Origin: Leucobacter sp.
GTDB taxonomy: Bacteria > Actinomycetota > Actinomycetes > Actinomycetales > Microbacteriaceae
Assembly: GCA_017990305.1 (NCBI GenBank)
Contig: JAGNOB010000172.1
Coordinates: 1 to 5,185 of the forward strand
Length of the DNA: 5,185 nt
Direction of reading: 5' to 3'
Part shown: in pieces, positions 1-4,763 of the stretch
Layout: the number at the start of each line of letters is the position of its first letter
Numbering within the stretch: the stretch's first letter is position 1
Position numbers and translations under genes: made by a program
Notes under the pieces: model-generated
Seen by the model: only the letters and a program-made list of their open reading frames with translations
What the model was told of the DNA's origin: nothing
Databases searched by the model: none

Positions 1-1399
1 GATGGAGACCTTCCGCGGGCTCGGAATGGAAGCTGCAGTGCGCTCGGTGTCGCTGCCCGCCGAGCACGTGAGATTCTTCCGGGGCGCGAGCCTCGTGGAC
101 CCCGACGCCGAACTCACGTCGGGCGCCGCCGGAGAGGGCTCGCCGAATACGCCATCGCCCGGCGCGCTGTGTTCGCAGGACCGCCTCGAGCCAGTGCTCG
201 CTGCAGCTGCGCGTGAGGCCGGGGCGGACATCCGCTTTGGTGCGCGCGTGACGGCGGTCAGCGAGACCGCTGACGCCGTGGACCTGCGGGTTGCGCAGGG
301 ACAGTGGGCTGGCCTCTACCGCGCCAACTACGTCGTCGGCTGCGACGGCCCACGCAGCCTTGTTCGCGACGAGGCGGGGATCGAGCTTCGTGGTGAACAA
401 GACCTCTCGAGGTTCCTCTCGATTCGATTCCGTGCTCCGCTAGGGGACGCAGTGCGTGGCAGGGAGGCGACCTCGTACTTTATCTCGGAGGGCAAGGGTG
501 GATTCCTCGCCATCGACAACGACACACAGTGGATCTATCAGTACCCGGTTGGGCCTGTCACCGACATTTCGGAGCTTCGCGCAGACGGGGCTGAGCAGGT
601 GCGTCTTGTGCGCGACGCAGCAGGGATCCCCGCCCTCTCCGTTGCGATCGAAGACACCATGCTCTGGCGCATGGACGCCTGCGTCGCAGAGACCTTCCGA
701 GTCGGTCGGCTCCTCATTGCCGGTGATGCTGCGCATCAGACACCGCCGACGGGTGGGCATGGCATGAACGTGGGCATAGCCGATGCGCTCACGCTCGCGT
801 GGCAGCTTGCGGCGGTGGTGCGCGGGCGAGCGGACGACGCGCTGTTGGATCGCTATAGCGCGGAGCGCCGGCCGGTGGCCAGCGCCGTTGTCGAGCGGTC
901 GCTCGACAACTCGGGAAAGGCCTACGGGATCGACGACGAGTTGCTCCTGACGAGCGGCTATTCGCCAGCCCCACCGCTGCTGCTGCAGGGCTACGCGCCA
1001 GCTGGAGACGTGGGGCGCCGTCTGCCGCACGTGCCCGTCTCCGCGGATGGCGCGGTCTCCTCCGTGGATCTCGGATGGGGGCAAACGCGAGTGGTGGTTG
1101 GTGCTGACGCGCAGGCTTGGCGTGCGCGGGTTGCCGAGCTTGAAGGGAGCGGAGCGCTGAGTGCGCCAGTCAGAATCGTTGTCATCCGCGGCGACGCGGC
1201 GAATGGCAGCGCTGCGGCGGATCCTGAAGAGGGGTTGAGCGCGTTGTTTGCGGAGGTAGCGGGAGTGCGTGAGGGTGACGCGCTCCTCGTCAGGCCCGAC
1301 GGGCACATCGCGGCAAGATACTCAGTCGGAACGCAGGAGCGCGGGGATTGGCTCCGTGGTGCGGTTGGTCAGATGCTCACCGGCGGCGAGTCGTTGTGA
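1..1399 (+). CDS. FAD-dependent aromatic-ring monooxygenase, 5'-truncated by window edge
   Basis: This is a flavoprotein hydroxylase of the p-hydroxybenzoate hydroxylase/MhpA/TfdB class, which uses NAD(P)H and O2 to hydroxylate aromatic or polyketide-like substrates. Counting from the Met at position 2, the DG motif (GCDGPRS, residues 113-119) and the FAD-ribityl-binding GD motif (GDAAHQTPPTGGHGMN, 241-256) are intact. Residues about 340-460 resemble the C-terminal thioredoxin-like domain of the family, including LLVRPDGHIAAR (428-439). About 465 residues are present against a usual 510-560. The missing part is the N-terminal GxGxxG dinucleotide-binding segment, so the Met at position 2 (METFRGLG, aligning with the family's internal 'MEIFRRLG' stretch) is almost certainly internal and the gene starts outside the window. 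The substrate cannot be read from sequence. Its last codon lies 159 nt before infA, and a good promoter stands between them, so co-transcription with the ribosomal genes is possible but not required. It could equally be annotated as a generic FAD-dependent oxidoreductase. Confidence 0.9.
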   Translation, partial: METFRGLGMEAAVRSVSLPAEHVRFFRGASLVDPDAELTSGAAGEGSPNTPSPGALCSQDRLEPVLAAAAREAGADIRFGARVTAVSETADAVDLRVAQGQWAGLYRANYVVGCDGPRSLVRDEAGIELRGEQDLSRFLSIRFRAPLGDAVRGREATSYFISEGKGGFLAIDNDTQWIYQYPVGPVTDISELRADGAEQVRLVRDAAGIPALSVAIEDTMLWRMDACVAETFRVGRLLIAGDAAHQTPPTGGHGMNVGIADALTLAWQLAAVVRGRADDALLDRYSAERRPVASAVVERSLDNSGKAYGIDDELLLTSGYSPAPPLLLQGYAPAGDVGRRLPHVPVSADGAVSSVDLGWGQTRVVVGADAQAWRARVAELEGSGALSAPVRIVVIRGDAANGSAAADPEEGLSALFAEVAGVREGDALLVRPDGHIAARYSVGTQERGDWLRGAVGQMLTGGESL

Positions 1400-1410
1400 G
1401 AAAACCATGC

Positions 1411-1448
1411 GCCCGCAATGGCAACGGGGTAGGGTGGACATTGCGGGC
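1411..1448. repeat. Perfect 10-bp inverted repeat over the infA promoter
   Basis: Arms gcccgcaatg (1411-1420) and cattgcgggc (1439-1448) are exact reverse complements separated by 18 nt. The left arm starts 12 nt after the monooxygenase stop codon. The right arm covers the last two bases of the predicted -35 box and the start of the spacer. The core gcaat/attgc recurs at 1415-1419, 1440-1444, 1447-1451 and 1462-1466 in alternating orientation. This layout could be an operator for a dimeric regulator. As RNA it would form a stem at the 3' end of the monooxygenase message, but there is no U tract, so a classic terminator is less likely. Function is inferred only. Confidence 0.5.
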
Positions 1449-1463
1449 AATCCGGGATAGGAT
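1435..1463 (+). promoter_or_regulatory. Predicted sigma70-type promoter for infA and downstream genes
   Basis: A -35 box TGGACA (1435-1440, 5 of 6 matching TTGACA) is separated by exactly 17 bp from a -10 box TAGGAT (1458-1463, 4 of 6 matching TATAAT with the critical TA...T positions kept). Transcription would begin near 1470, giving a leader of about 89 nt before infA. This is the best promoter match in the window and sits at the head of the translation/RNA polymerase cluster. It was assigned by eye from consensus matching. Confidence 0.6.
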
Positions 1464-1482
1464 TGCTCGTTGGTGCTTTGTG

Positions 1483-1510
1483 CCTGTTTTTCGCGATCGC
1501 GAAAAGCAGG
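1483..1510. promoter_or_regulatory. 28-nt palindrome in the infA leader
   Basis: The segment is self-complementary around 1496/1497. The central 18 bp (1488-1505, ttttcgcgatcgcgaaaa) are perfectly palindromic. The outer arms cctg (1483-1486) and cagg (1507-1510) also pair, with a single T-G opposition (1487/1506) that would be a G-U wobble in RNA. It lies about 13 nt downstream of the predicted transcription start and 48 nt before the infA start codon. It could be a protein-binding operator in DNA or a stable hairpin in the 5' leader. No U run follows, so it is not an ordinary terminator. Confidence 0.55.
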
Positions 1511-1552
1511 GGAGAGCATTCGCAAGACCGGTGAATCAACACGAGCGACAGT

Positions 1553-1556
1553 GAGG
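1553..1556 (+). promoter_or_regulatory. Unusually close ribosome binding site for infA
   Basis: The only purine-rich anti-SD match near the infA start is GAGG, just 2 nt before the ATG at 1559. Normal spacing in the other genes here is 6-9 nt. The farther ggggagag (1509-1516) is more than 40 nt away. The start codon itself is secure because the encoded N-terminus matches IF-1. Initiation may therefore depend on leader structure, or on coupling to a 7-codon GTG reading frame at 1531-1554 that ends 4 nt before the infA ATG. Confidence 0.4.
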
Positions 1557-1558
1557 CT

Positions 1559-1780
1559 ATGGCGAAGAAAGACGGCGTCATCGAGATCGAGGGCCAAGTA
1601 GCTGAAGCACTCCCGAACGCACAGTTCAGGGTAGAGCTTACGAACGGCCACAAGGTGCTCGCGCATATCTCGGGGAAAATGCGTCAGCACTACATCCGCA
1701 TCCTTCCAGGGGACCGCGTGATCGTGGAACTGACCCCGTACGATCTGACCCGCGGTCGCATCGTCTACCGTTACAAGTAG
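1559..1780 (+). CDS. infA: Translation initiation factor IF-1
   Basis: IF-1 binds the A site of the 30S subunit with IF-2 and IF-3 and helps select the initiator tRNA. The 73-residue product is the usual full length and is essentially one S1-type OB-fold domain. The actinobacterial N-terminus [12 protein letters not shown] is followed by typical IF-1 segments [21 protein letters not shown] (31-51) and [23 protein letters not shown] (51-73). The ATG at 1559 is fixed by this N-terminus. In many actinobacteria infA follows secY-adk-map; here the gene directly upstream is a monooxygenase, which suggests a local rearrangement. It is the first gene of the cluster and lies 81 nt before rpmJ. Identity is near certain. 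Confidence 0.98.
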   Translation: MAKKDGVIEIEGQVAEALPNAQFRVELTNGHKVLAHISGKMRQHYIRILPGDRVIVELTPYDLTRGRIVYRYK

Positions 1781-1813
1781 ACCTGCGTTCACGTCCACCG
1801 GAAAGTAACGGCT

Positions 1814-1827
1814 CACGGCATCCCGTG
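1814..1827 (+). other. Small hairpin in the infA-rpmJ gap
   Basis: cacgg (1814-1818) pairs with ccgtg (1823-1827) around a 4-nt loop. The stem can extend outward by three further pairs, two of them G-U (1811-1813 with 1828-1830). It lies 21 nt upstream of the rpmJ Shine-Dalgarno sequence. It may be a transcript-processing or stability structure, but a stem this short can arise by chance in GC-rich DNA. Confidence 0.3.
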
Positions 1828-1861
1828 GGTACGAGGACAGCGAACCCGCTAAGGAAAAACA

Positions 1862-1978
1862 ATGAAGGTCAACCCCAGCGTTAAGCCCATCTGCGATCAC
1901 TGCAAGGTGATCCGCCGCCACGGCCGCGTCATGGTGATCTGCAAGAGCAACCCGCGTCACAAGCAGCGCCAGGGCTAA
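1862..1978 (+). CDS. rpmJ: 50S ribosomal protein L36 (zinc-binding form)
   Basis: L36 is the smallest large-subunit protein and binds 23S rRNA late in 50S assembly. The 38-residue product begins [15 protein letters not shown] and ends NPRHKQRQG, the standard length for the primary L36. The zinc ligands of the C+ form are all present: Cys11, Cys14, Cys27 and His33 (CxxC, 12 residues, C, 5 residues, H). Because zinc-requiring L36 can be replaced by a zinc-free paralogue under zinc limitation in some bacteria, a second rpmJ elsewhere in the genome would be expected to be the C- form. The Shine-Dalgarno AAGGA (1851-1855) stands 6 nt before the ATG, which confirms the start. It sits between infA and rpsM as in Bacillus and Streptomyces. 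Confidence 0.98.
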   Translation: MKVNPSVKPICDHCKVIRRHGRVMVICKSNPRHKQRQG

Positions 1979-2037
1979 ACTCCCTGACCTGCAGCTCGCA
2001 GATCAACGTATTACAACTGAAATCGCGCATCGAAGAA

Positions 2038-2059
2038 CCCAAGAGCACACGCTCTTGGG
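2038..2059 (+). promoter_or_regulatory. Perfect 9-bp hairpin in the rpsM leader
   Basis: cccaagagc (2038-2046) and gctcttggg (2051-2059) pair perfectly around an acac loop. It lies in the 153-nt gap between rpmJ and rpsM, the longest gap within the cluster. It is 59 nt upstream of the rpsM Shine-Dalgarno sequence, so it does not itself hide the start site. No U tract follows, so it does not look like a simple terminator. It may be a leader structure for r-protein feedback, an RNase processing site, or a partial attenuator; function is inferred. Confidence 0.5.
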
Positions 2060-2131
2060 GGACACCTCGGGTCGGAGGCCTGATCCCACGATGCGCACCA
2101 CACCTCCACTAATCCGCAAGGAGAGCCAGAC

Positions 2132-2500
2132 ATGGCACGTATTGCAGGCGTAGACATCCCGCGCGAAAAGCGCGTAGAGATCGCGCTCACCTACATCTAT
2201 GGCGTTGGACGCACGAGCGCGCTGAAGACGCTCGAGGCGACCGGCATCGACGGGAACACCCGTGTTCGCGACCTGAGCGACGAGCAGCTCGTTCAGCTCC
2301 GCGACCACGTTGAGGGCAACTTCAAGGTAGAGGGTGACCTCCGCCGCGAGGTCCAGGCTGACATCCGCCGCAAGGTTGAGATCGGCAGCTACCAGGGAAT
2401 TCGCCACCGCCGGGGCATGCCTGTGCATGGTCAGCGCACCAAGACGAACGCTCGTACCCGCAAGGGCCCGAAGCGCACCGTCGCCGGTAAGAAGAAGTAA
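2132..2500 (+). CDS. rpsM: 30S ribosomal protein S13
   Basis: S13 sits in the head of the 30S subunit, contacts the P-site tRNA with its C-terminal tail and forms intersubunit bridges with L5. The 122 residues match the family's usual length. The start [22 protein letters not shown] is diagnostic, followed by the helix-two-turns-helix region with YGVGRTSA (23-30). The S13 signature lies at residues 85-112 ([20 protein letters not shown] core), and the tail [11 protein letters not shown] is strongly basic for tRNA/rRNA contact. The Shine-Dalgarno AAGGAG (2118-2123) is 8 nt before the ATG. rpsK follows after 48 nt. This is the first gene of the classical alpha operon arrangement (S13, S11, alpha, L17). 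Confidence 0.98.
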   Translation: MARIAGVDIPREKRVEIALTYIYGVGRTSALKTLEATGIDGNTRVRDLSDEQLVQLRDHVEGNFKVEGDLRREVQADIRRKVEIGSYQGIRHRRGMPVHGQRTKTNARTRKGPKRTVAGKKK

Positions 2501-2548
2501 CACCGGTTTACACCGACCATTCACACATAGCTTTCAGGAGAACACTCA

Positions 2549-2947
2549 ATGGCTGCACCTAAGTCGGCAGCGCGCAAGCCGCGTCGCAAGGACAAGAAGA
2601 ACATCGCAGTGGGCCACGCCCACATCAAGTCGACGTTCAACAACACGATCATCTCAATCACCGATACCACCGGTGCTGTGCTCACCTGGGCATCGTCGGG
2701 TGGCGTTGGCTTCAAGGGCTCGCGTAAGTCGACCCCGTTCGCCGCGCAGCTCGCTGCAGAGTCTGTCGCCCGCAAGGCGCAGGAGCACGGCATGAAGAAG
2801 GTAGACGTTTTCGTGAAGGGCCCCGGTTCGGGCCGCGAGACCGCGATCCGTTCGCTTCAGGCCGCTGGCCTCGAGGTTGGCTCGATCAACGACGTCACCC
2901 CGCAGACCCACAACGGCTGCCGTCCGCCTAAGCGTCGCCGCGTCTGA
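2549..2947 (+). CDS. rpsK: 30S ribosomal protein S11
   Basis: S11 forms part of the 30S platform near the E site and the 3' end of 16S rRNA, working with S6, S18 and S21. The 132-residue product has a basic N-terminal extension (residues 1-17), a core beginning [20 protein letters not shown] (18-37), the conserved GPGSGRE loop (91-97) and the universally conserved C-terminus [12 protein letters not shown] (121-132). Length is normal for actinobacteria. The Shine-Dalgarno AGGAG (2536-2540) lies 8 nt before the ATG. In E. coli and Mycobacterium rpsD (S4) follows rpsK; here it does not, and 125 nt of structured non-coding DNA separate it from rpoA. Confidence 0.98.
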   Translation: MAAPKSAARKPRRKDKKNIAVGHAHIKSTFNNTIISITDTTGAVLTWASSGGVGFKGSRKSTPFAAQLAAESVARKAQEHGMKKVDVFVKGPGSGRETAIRSLQAAGLEVGSINDVTPQTHNGCRPPKRRRV

Positions 2948-2954
2948 GCCCGAC

Positions 2955-2982
2955 TGTCGCGTCGGCTCCGGTCGGCGCGACA
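2955..2982 (+). promoter_or_regulatory. Strong hairpin with UNCG-type loop between rpsK and rpoA
   Basis: Positions 2955-2966 pair with 2971-2982 over 12 consecutive pairs, two of them G-U, around the loop tccg closed by C-G. As RNA this is C(UCCG)G, an exceptionally stable UNCG-family tetraloop. It starts 8 nt after the rpsK stop codon. The following ctcttt is only weakly U-rich and is itself part of the next hairpin's loop. It may be a partial terminator/attenuator, a processing site or a 3'-end stabiliser for the upstream message. Confidence 0.55.
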
Positions 2983-3008
2983 CCGGCTCGCTCTTTCGAC
3001 GAGCTGGT
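2982..3008 (+). promoter_or_regulatory. Second hairpin in the rpoA leader, adjoining the first
   Basis: accggctcg (2982-2990) pairs with cgagctggt (3000-3008) over 9 pairs, one a G-U, leaving a 9-nt loop ctctttcga. It abuts the preceding hairpin, sharing only position 2982, and could stack on it. It lies 49 nt upstream of the rpoA Shine-Dalgarno sequence. Together the two stems fill more than half of the rpsK-rpoA gap. Role inferred as in the preceding hairpin. Confidence 0.45.
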
Positions 3009-3057
3009 ACGTTCCCATCACCCTCTTTACCGCAGAGTCATATAGCGGACTCCAGCG

Positions 3058-3063
3058 AAAGGA
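3058..3063 (+). promoter_or_regulatory. Ribosome binding site that fixes the GTG start of rpoA
   Basis: AAAGGA lies 9 nt before GTG at 3073. No in-frame ATG offers a better start: the next in-frame Met codon is deep inside the alpha C-terminal domain (residue 284). The N-terminus [12 protein letters not shown] read from this GTG matches actinobacterial RpoA, so this site decides the start. Confidence 0.75.
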
Positions 3064-3072
3064 ACTAACACA

Positions 3073-4059
3073 GTGCTCATTGCACAGCGCCCCACTCTGA
3101 CCGAAGATTCAATCTCCGAGTACCGCTCACGCTTCACCATCGAGCCCCTCGAGCCTGGCTTCGGTTACACGCTTGGAAACTCACTTCGTCGCACGCTGCT
3201 CTCCTCGATTCCCGGAGCCGCTGTCACCAGCGTCCGCTTCGAGGGTGTGGCCCACGAGTTCACGACGATCCCCGGTGTCACAGAAGACGTCACCGAGATC
3301 ATCTTGAACATCAAGGGCCTCGTCGTCTCGAGCGAGCACGACGAGCCGATCACCGCGTACCTTCGCAAGACCGGGGCAGGCGAGGTCACCGCCGCTGACA
3401 TCTCCGCGCCCGCCGGCGTCGAGGTGCACAACCCCGAGCTGGTCATCGCGACCCTTGGTGACGACGCACAGTTCGAGCTTGAGCTCACCATCGAGCGTGG
3501 CCGTGGTTACGTTTCTGCAGCGCAGAACCGCAACGACGACGCAGAGGTTGGCCGTATCCCGGTCGACTCGATCTACTCGCCCGTTCTGAAGGTGACCTAC
3601 CGCGTCGAGGCAACTCGTGCCGGTGAGCGCACTGACTTCGACCGCCTCGTGGTCGACGTCGAGTCGAAGCCGGCAATCAGCCCCCGCGACGCAATTGCGT
3701 CGGCAGGTTCGACGCTTGTCGAGCTCTTCGGGCTGGCACGCGAGCTGAACACTGCAGCTGAGGGCGTTGAGATCGGCCCGGCGCCGGTCGAGGTTGTTGC
3801 CGAGGGCGAGCTTTCGATTCCGATCGAGGATCTCGACCTGTCTGTGCGCAGCTACAACTGCCTCAAGCGTGAGGGGATCAACTCCGTCAGCGAACTCGTT
3901 GCGCTCTCGGAAGCCCAGCTCATGAACATTCGTAACTTTGGTCAGAAGTCCGTCTTCGAGGTGCGCGACAAGCTCGCCGAGATGGGTCTCTCGCTCAAGG
4001 ACGCGGTTCCCGGTTTTGACGGGGCCAACTTCTACAGCTACGAAGACGACGTTAACTAA
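3073..4059 (+). CDS. rpoA: DNA-directed RNA polymerase subunit alpha
   Basis: RpoA dimerises to nucleate RNA polymerase assembly (alpha2-beta-beta'-omega) and contacts UP elements and activators through its C-terminal domain. The product has 328 residues, normal for the family. The N-terminal domain (about 1-230) carries the dimerisation signature [20 protein letters not shown] (24-43) and [15 protein letters not shown] (165-179). A short acidic linker (about 231-250) precedes the C-terminal domain (about 251-312). The latter contains [12 protein letters not shown], with Arg259 and Asn262 equivalent by motif to E. coli Arg265 and Asn268, and FGQKS (289-293) at the second helix-hairpin DNA contact. 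The '265 determinant' for DNA binding therefore looks intact. It starts with GTG, unlike its ATG neighbours. rplQ follows after 44 nt. rpsD is absent between rpsK and rpoA, as in Bacillus and Streptomyces. Confidence 0.98.
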   Translation: MLIAQRPTLTEDSISEYRSRFTIEPLEPGFGYTLGNSLRRTLLSSIPGAAVTSVRFEGVAHEFTTIPGVTEDVTEIILNIKGLVVSSEHDEPITAYLRKTGAGEVTAADISAPAGVEVHNPELVIATLGDDAQFELELTIERGRGYVSAAQNRNDDAEVGRIPVDSIYSPVLKVTYRVEATRAGERTDFDRLVVDVESKPAISPRDAIASAGSTLVELFGLARELNTAAEGVEIGPAPVEVVAEGELSIPIEDLDLSVRSYNCLKREGINSVSELVALSEAQLMNIRNFGQKSVFEVRDKLAEMGLSLKDAVPGFDGANFYSYEDDVN

Positions 4060-4103
4060 CGATCCGGCGTTTTCGCTGATCGAACACCAACAGGAGTACA
4101 CAC

Positions 4104-4613
4104 ATGCCTAAGCCCACCAAGGGCGCCCGCCTCGGAGGCGGTCCCGCTCACGAGCGCCTGATGCTCAACCAGATGGCTGCGCAGCTCTTCGAGCACAAGC
4201 GCATCCAGACCACCGAGACGAAGGCGAAGCGCCTGCAGCCCCTCGCAGAGCGTCTCGTGACGTTCGCGAAGCGCGGTGACCTGCACTCGCGTCGCCGCGT
4301 CATGCGTCGCGTTCTCGACAAGTCGGTTGTCCACGAGCTCTTCACCGAGATCGCACCGCTTGTTGAGGATCGCGAGGGTGGCTACACCCGTATCGTGAAG
4401 ACCGGCTACCGCAAGGGCGACCGCGCCCCCATGGCAGTGATCGAGCTCGTTCTCGAGCCCGTCCAGCCGAAGGTCAAGGCGAAGAAGGCCGCCGCGCCTG
4501 CTGAGCCCAAGGCTGAGGTTGTCGAGGAGACCGAGGTAGTCGAGGAGACCGTAGAGGCCGCCGAGACCGAGGCTCCCGCCGAGGAAGCAGCTGCCGAGGA
4601 GAAGGCCGAATAG
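4104..4613 (+). CDS. rplQ: 50S ribosomal protein L17 with acidic C-terminal tail
   Basis: L17 lies near the peptide exit tunnel of the 50S subunit and is one of the proteins joined to rpoA in almost all bacteria. The core (1-about 122) begins [24 protein letters not shown] and shows the family stretches [16 protein letters not shown] (36-51) and [24 protein letters not shown] (92-115). Beyond it, residues 123-169 form a low-complexity Ala/Glu/Val/Pro tail with a short Lys cluster (KVKAKKAA) followed by strongly acidic sequence. Total length is 169 against 116-130 in most bacteria; long acidic or Ala-rich L17 tails are common in actinobacteria. Within the tail EVVEET is repeated twice in tandem. 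The Shine-Dalgarno AGGAG (4092-4096) is 7 nt before the ATG. It is the last gene of the cluster and is followed 19 nt later by a strong terminator. Confidence 0.97.
   Translation: MPKPTKGARLGGGPAHERLMLNQMAAQLFEHKRIQTTETKAKRLQPLAERLVTFAKRGDLHSRRRVMRRVLDKSVVHELFTEIAPLVEDREGGYTRIVKTGYRKGDRAPMAVIELVLEPVQPKVKAKKAAAPAEPKAEVVEETEVVEETVEAAETEAPAEEAAAEEKAE
4515..4550 (+). repeat. Tandem 18-bp repeat inside rplQ
   Basis: Two adjacent 18-nt copies (4515-4532 and 4533-4550) differ at one position (t4520 versus a4538, synonymous). Each encodes EVVEET (residues 138-143 and 144-149). The unit is a multiple of three, so copy-number change would preserve the frame. It lies in the disordered acidic tail and looks like a recent duplication. 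Confidence 0.85.
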
Positions 4614-4632
4614 GTCTCGCTCTCTCGCGTGA

Positions 4633-4672
4633 ACGAAAGCGCCCCGTGGTTTCTACCACGGGGCGCTTTCGT
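4633..4672. terminator. Strong bidirectional terminator between rplQ and the convergent SGNH gene
   Basis: Positions 4633-4650 pair perfectly with 4655-4672 over 18 bp around a ttct loop. The stem has a GC-rich core (gcgccccgtgg) flanked by an aaa/ttt section at its base. No long U tract follows (gtgtgtg), which is usual for the 'I-shaped' stems found after actinobacterial operons. Because the A/T segments are symmetric and the flanking genes converge, it can serve both strands: the ribosomal cluster from the left and the minus-strand gene from the right. Confidence 0.88.
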
Positions 4673-4687
4673 GTGTGCGGGGGGAGT

Positions 4688-4763
4688 CTAGCGGCGGGGG
4701 AGCCTGTCAGCGCCTCAACCTGTCAGCGCCTCAAACTAGCGGCGCCTCAACCTAGCGGCGGGG
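4688..4763. repeat. Tandem ~16-bp repeats at the 3' end of the SGNH gene
   Basis: On the plus strand, cctgtcagcgcctcaa occurs twice without a gap (4703-4718, 4719-4734). A third, diverged copy actagcggcgcctcaa follows (4735-4750), then a partial copy cctagcggcg (4751-4760). The 12-mer ctagcggcgggg appears at both borders (4688-4699 and 4752-4763). The right-hand border copy contains the stop codon and last codons (Pro-Arg-Arg-stop) of the minus-strand gene, so the left border is a duplicate of that 3' end. The 16-nt period is not a multiple of three and the array lies beyond the stop codon, so it is not coding. Probable origin is replication slippage. Confidence 0.8.

Noticed and set aside
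2..4. ATG as the true start of the monooxygenase
   Set aside because: The N-terminal GxGxxG FAD-binding segment is missing and METFRGLG matches an internal family segment, so the start lies outside the window.
440..1306. A 288-codon minus-strand open frame opposite the monooxygenase
   Set aside because: Low-complexity Arg-rich translation without domain features; the plus-strand frame has clear flavoprotein motifs.
1483..1510. Rho-independent terminator for the monooxygenase gene
   Set aside because: No U tract follows the stem, and it lies downstream of the predicted infA promoter, where termination would shut off the ribosomal cluster.
1322..1960. A 212-codon minus-strand open frame across infA and rpmJ
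   Set aside because: It overlaps two certain genes on the opposite strand, has no recognisable domain, and long antisense frames are common in GC-rich DNA.
2091..2153. Short ATG frame overlapping the rpsM start
   Set aside because: It has no Shine-Dalgarno sequence, overlaps rpsM out of frame and encodes an unremarkable 20-residue peptide.
3181..4101. A 306-codon minus-strand open frame opposite rpoA
   Set aside because: It mirrors the codon structure of rpoA and encodes no recognisable protein; it is an artefact of strong GC3 bias.
4703..4750. CRISPR array or attachment site
   Set aside because: The units are only 16 bp and directly adjacent, with no spacers, no cas genes and no integrase nearby.
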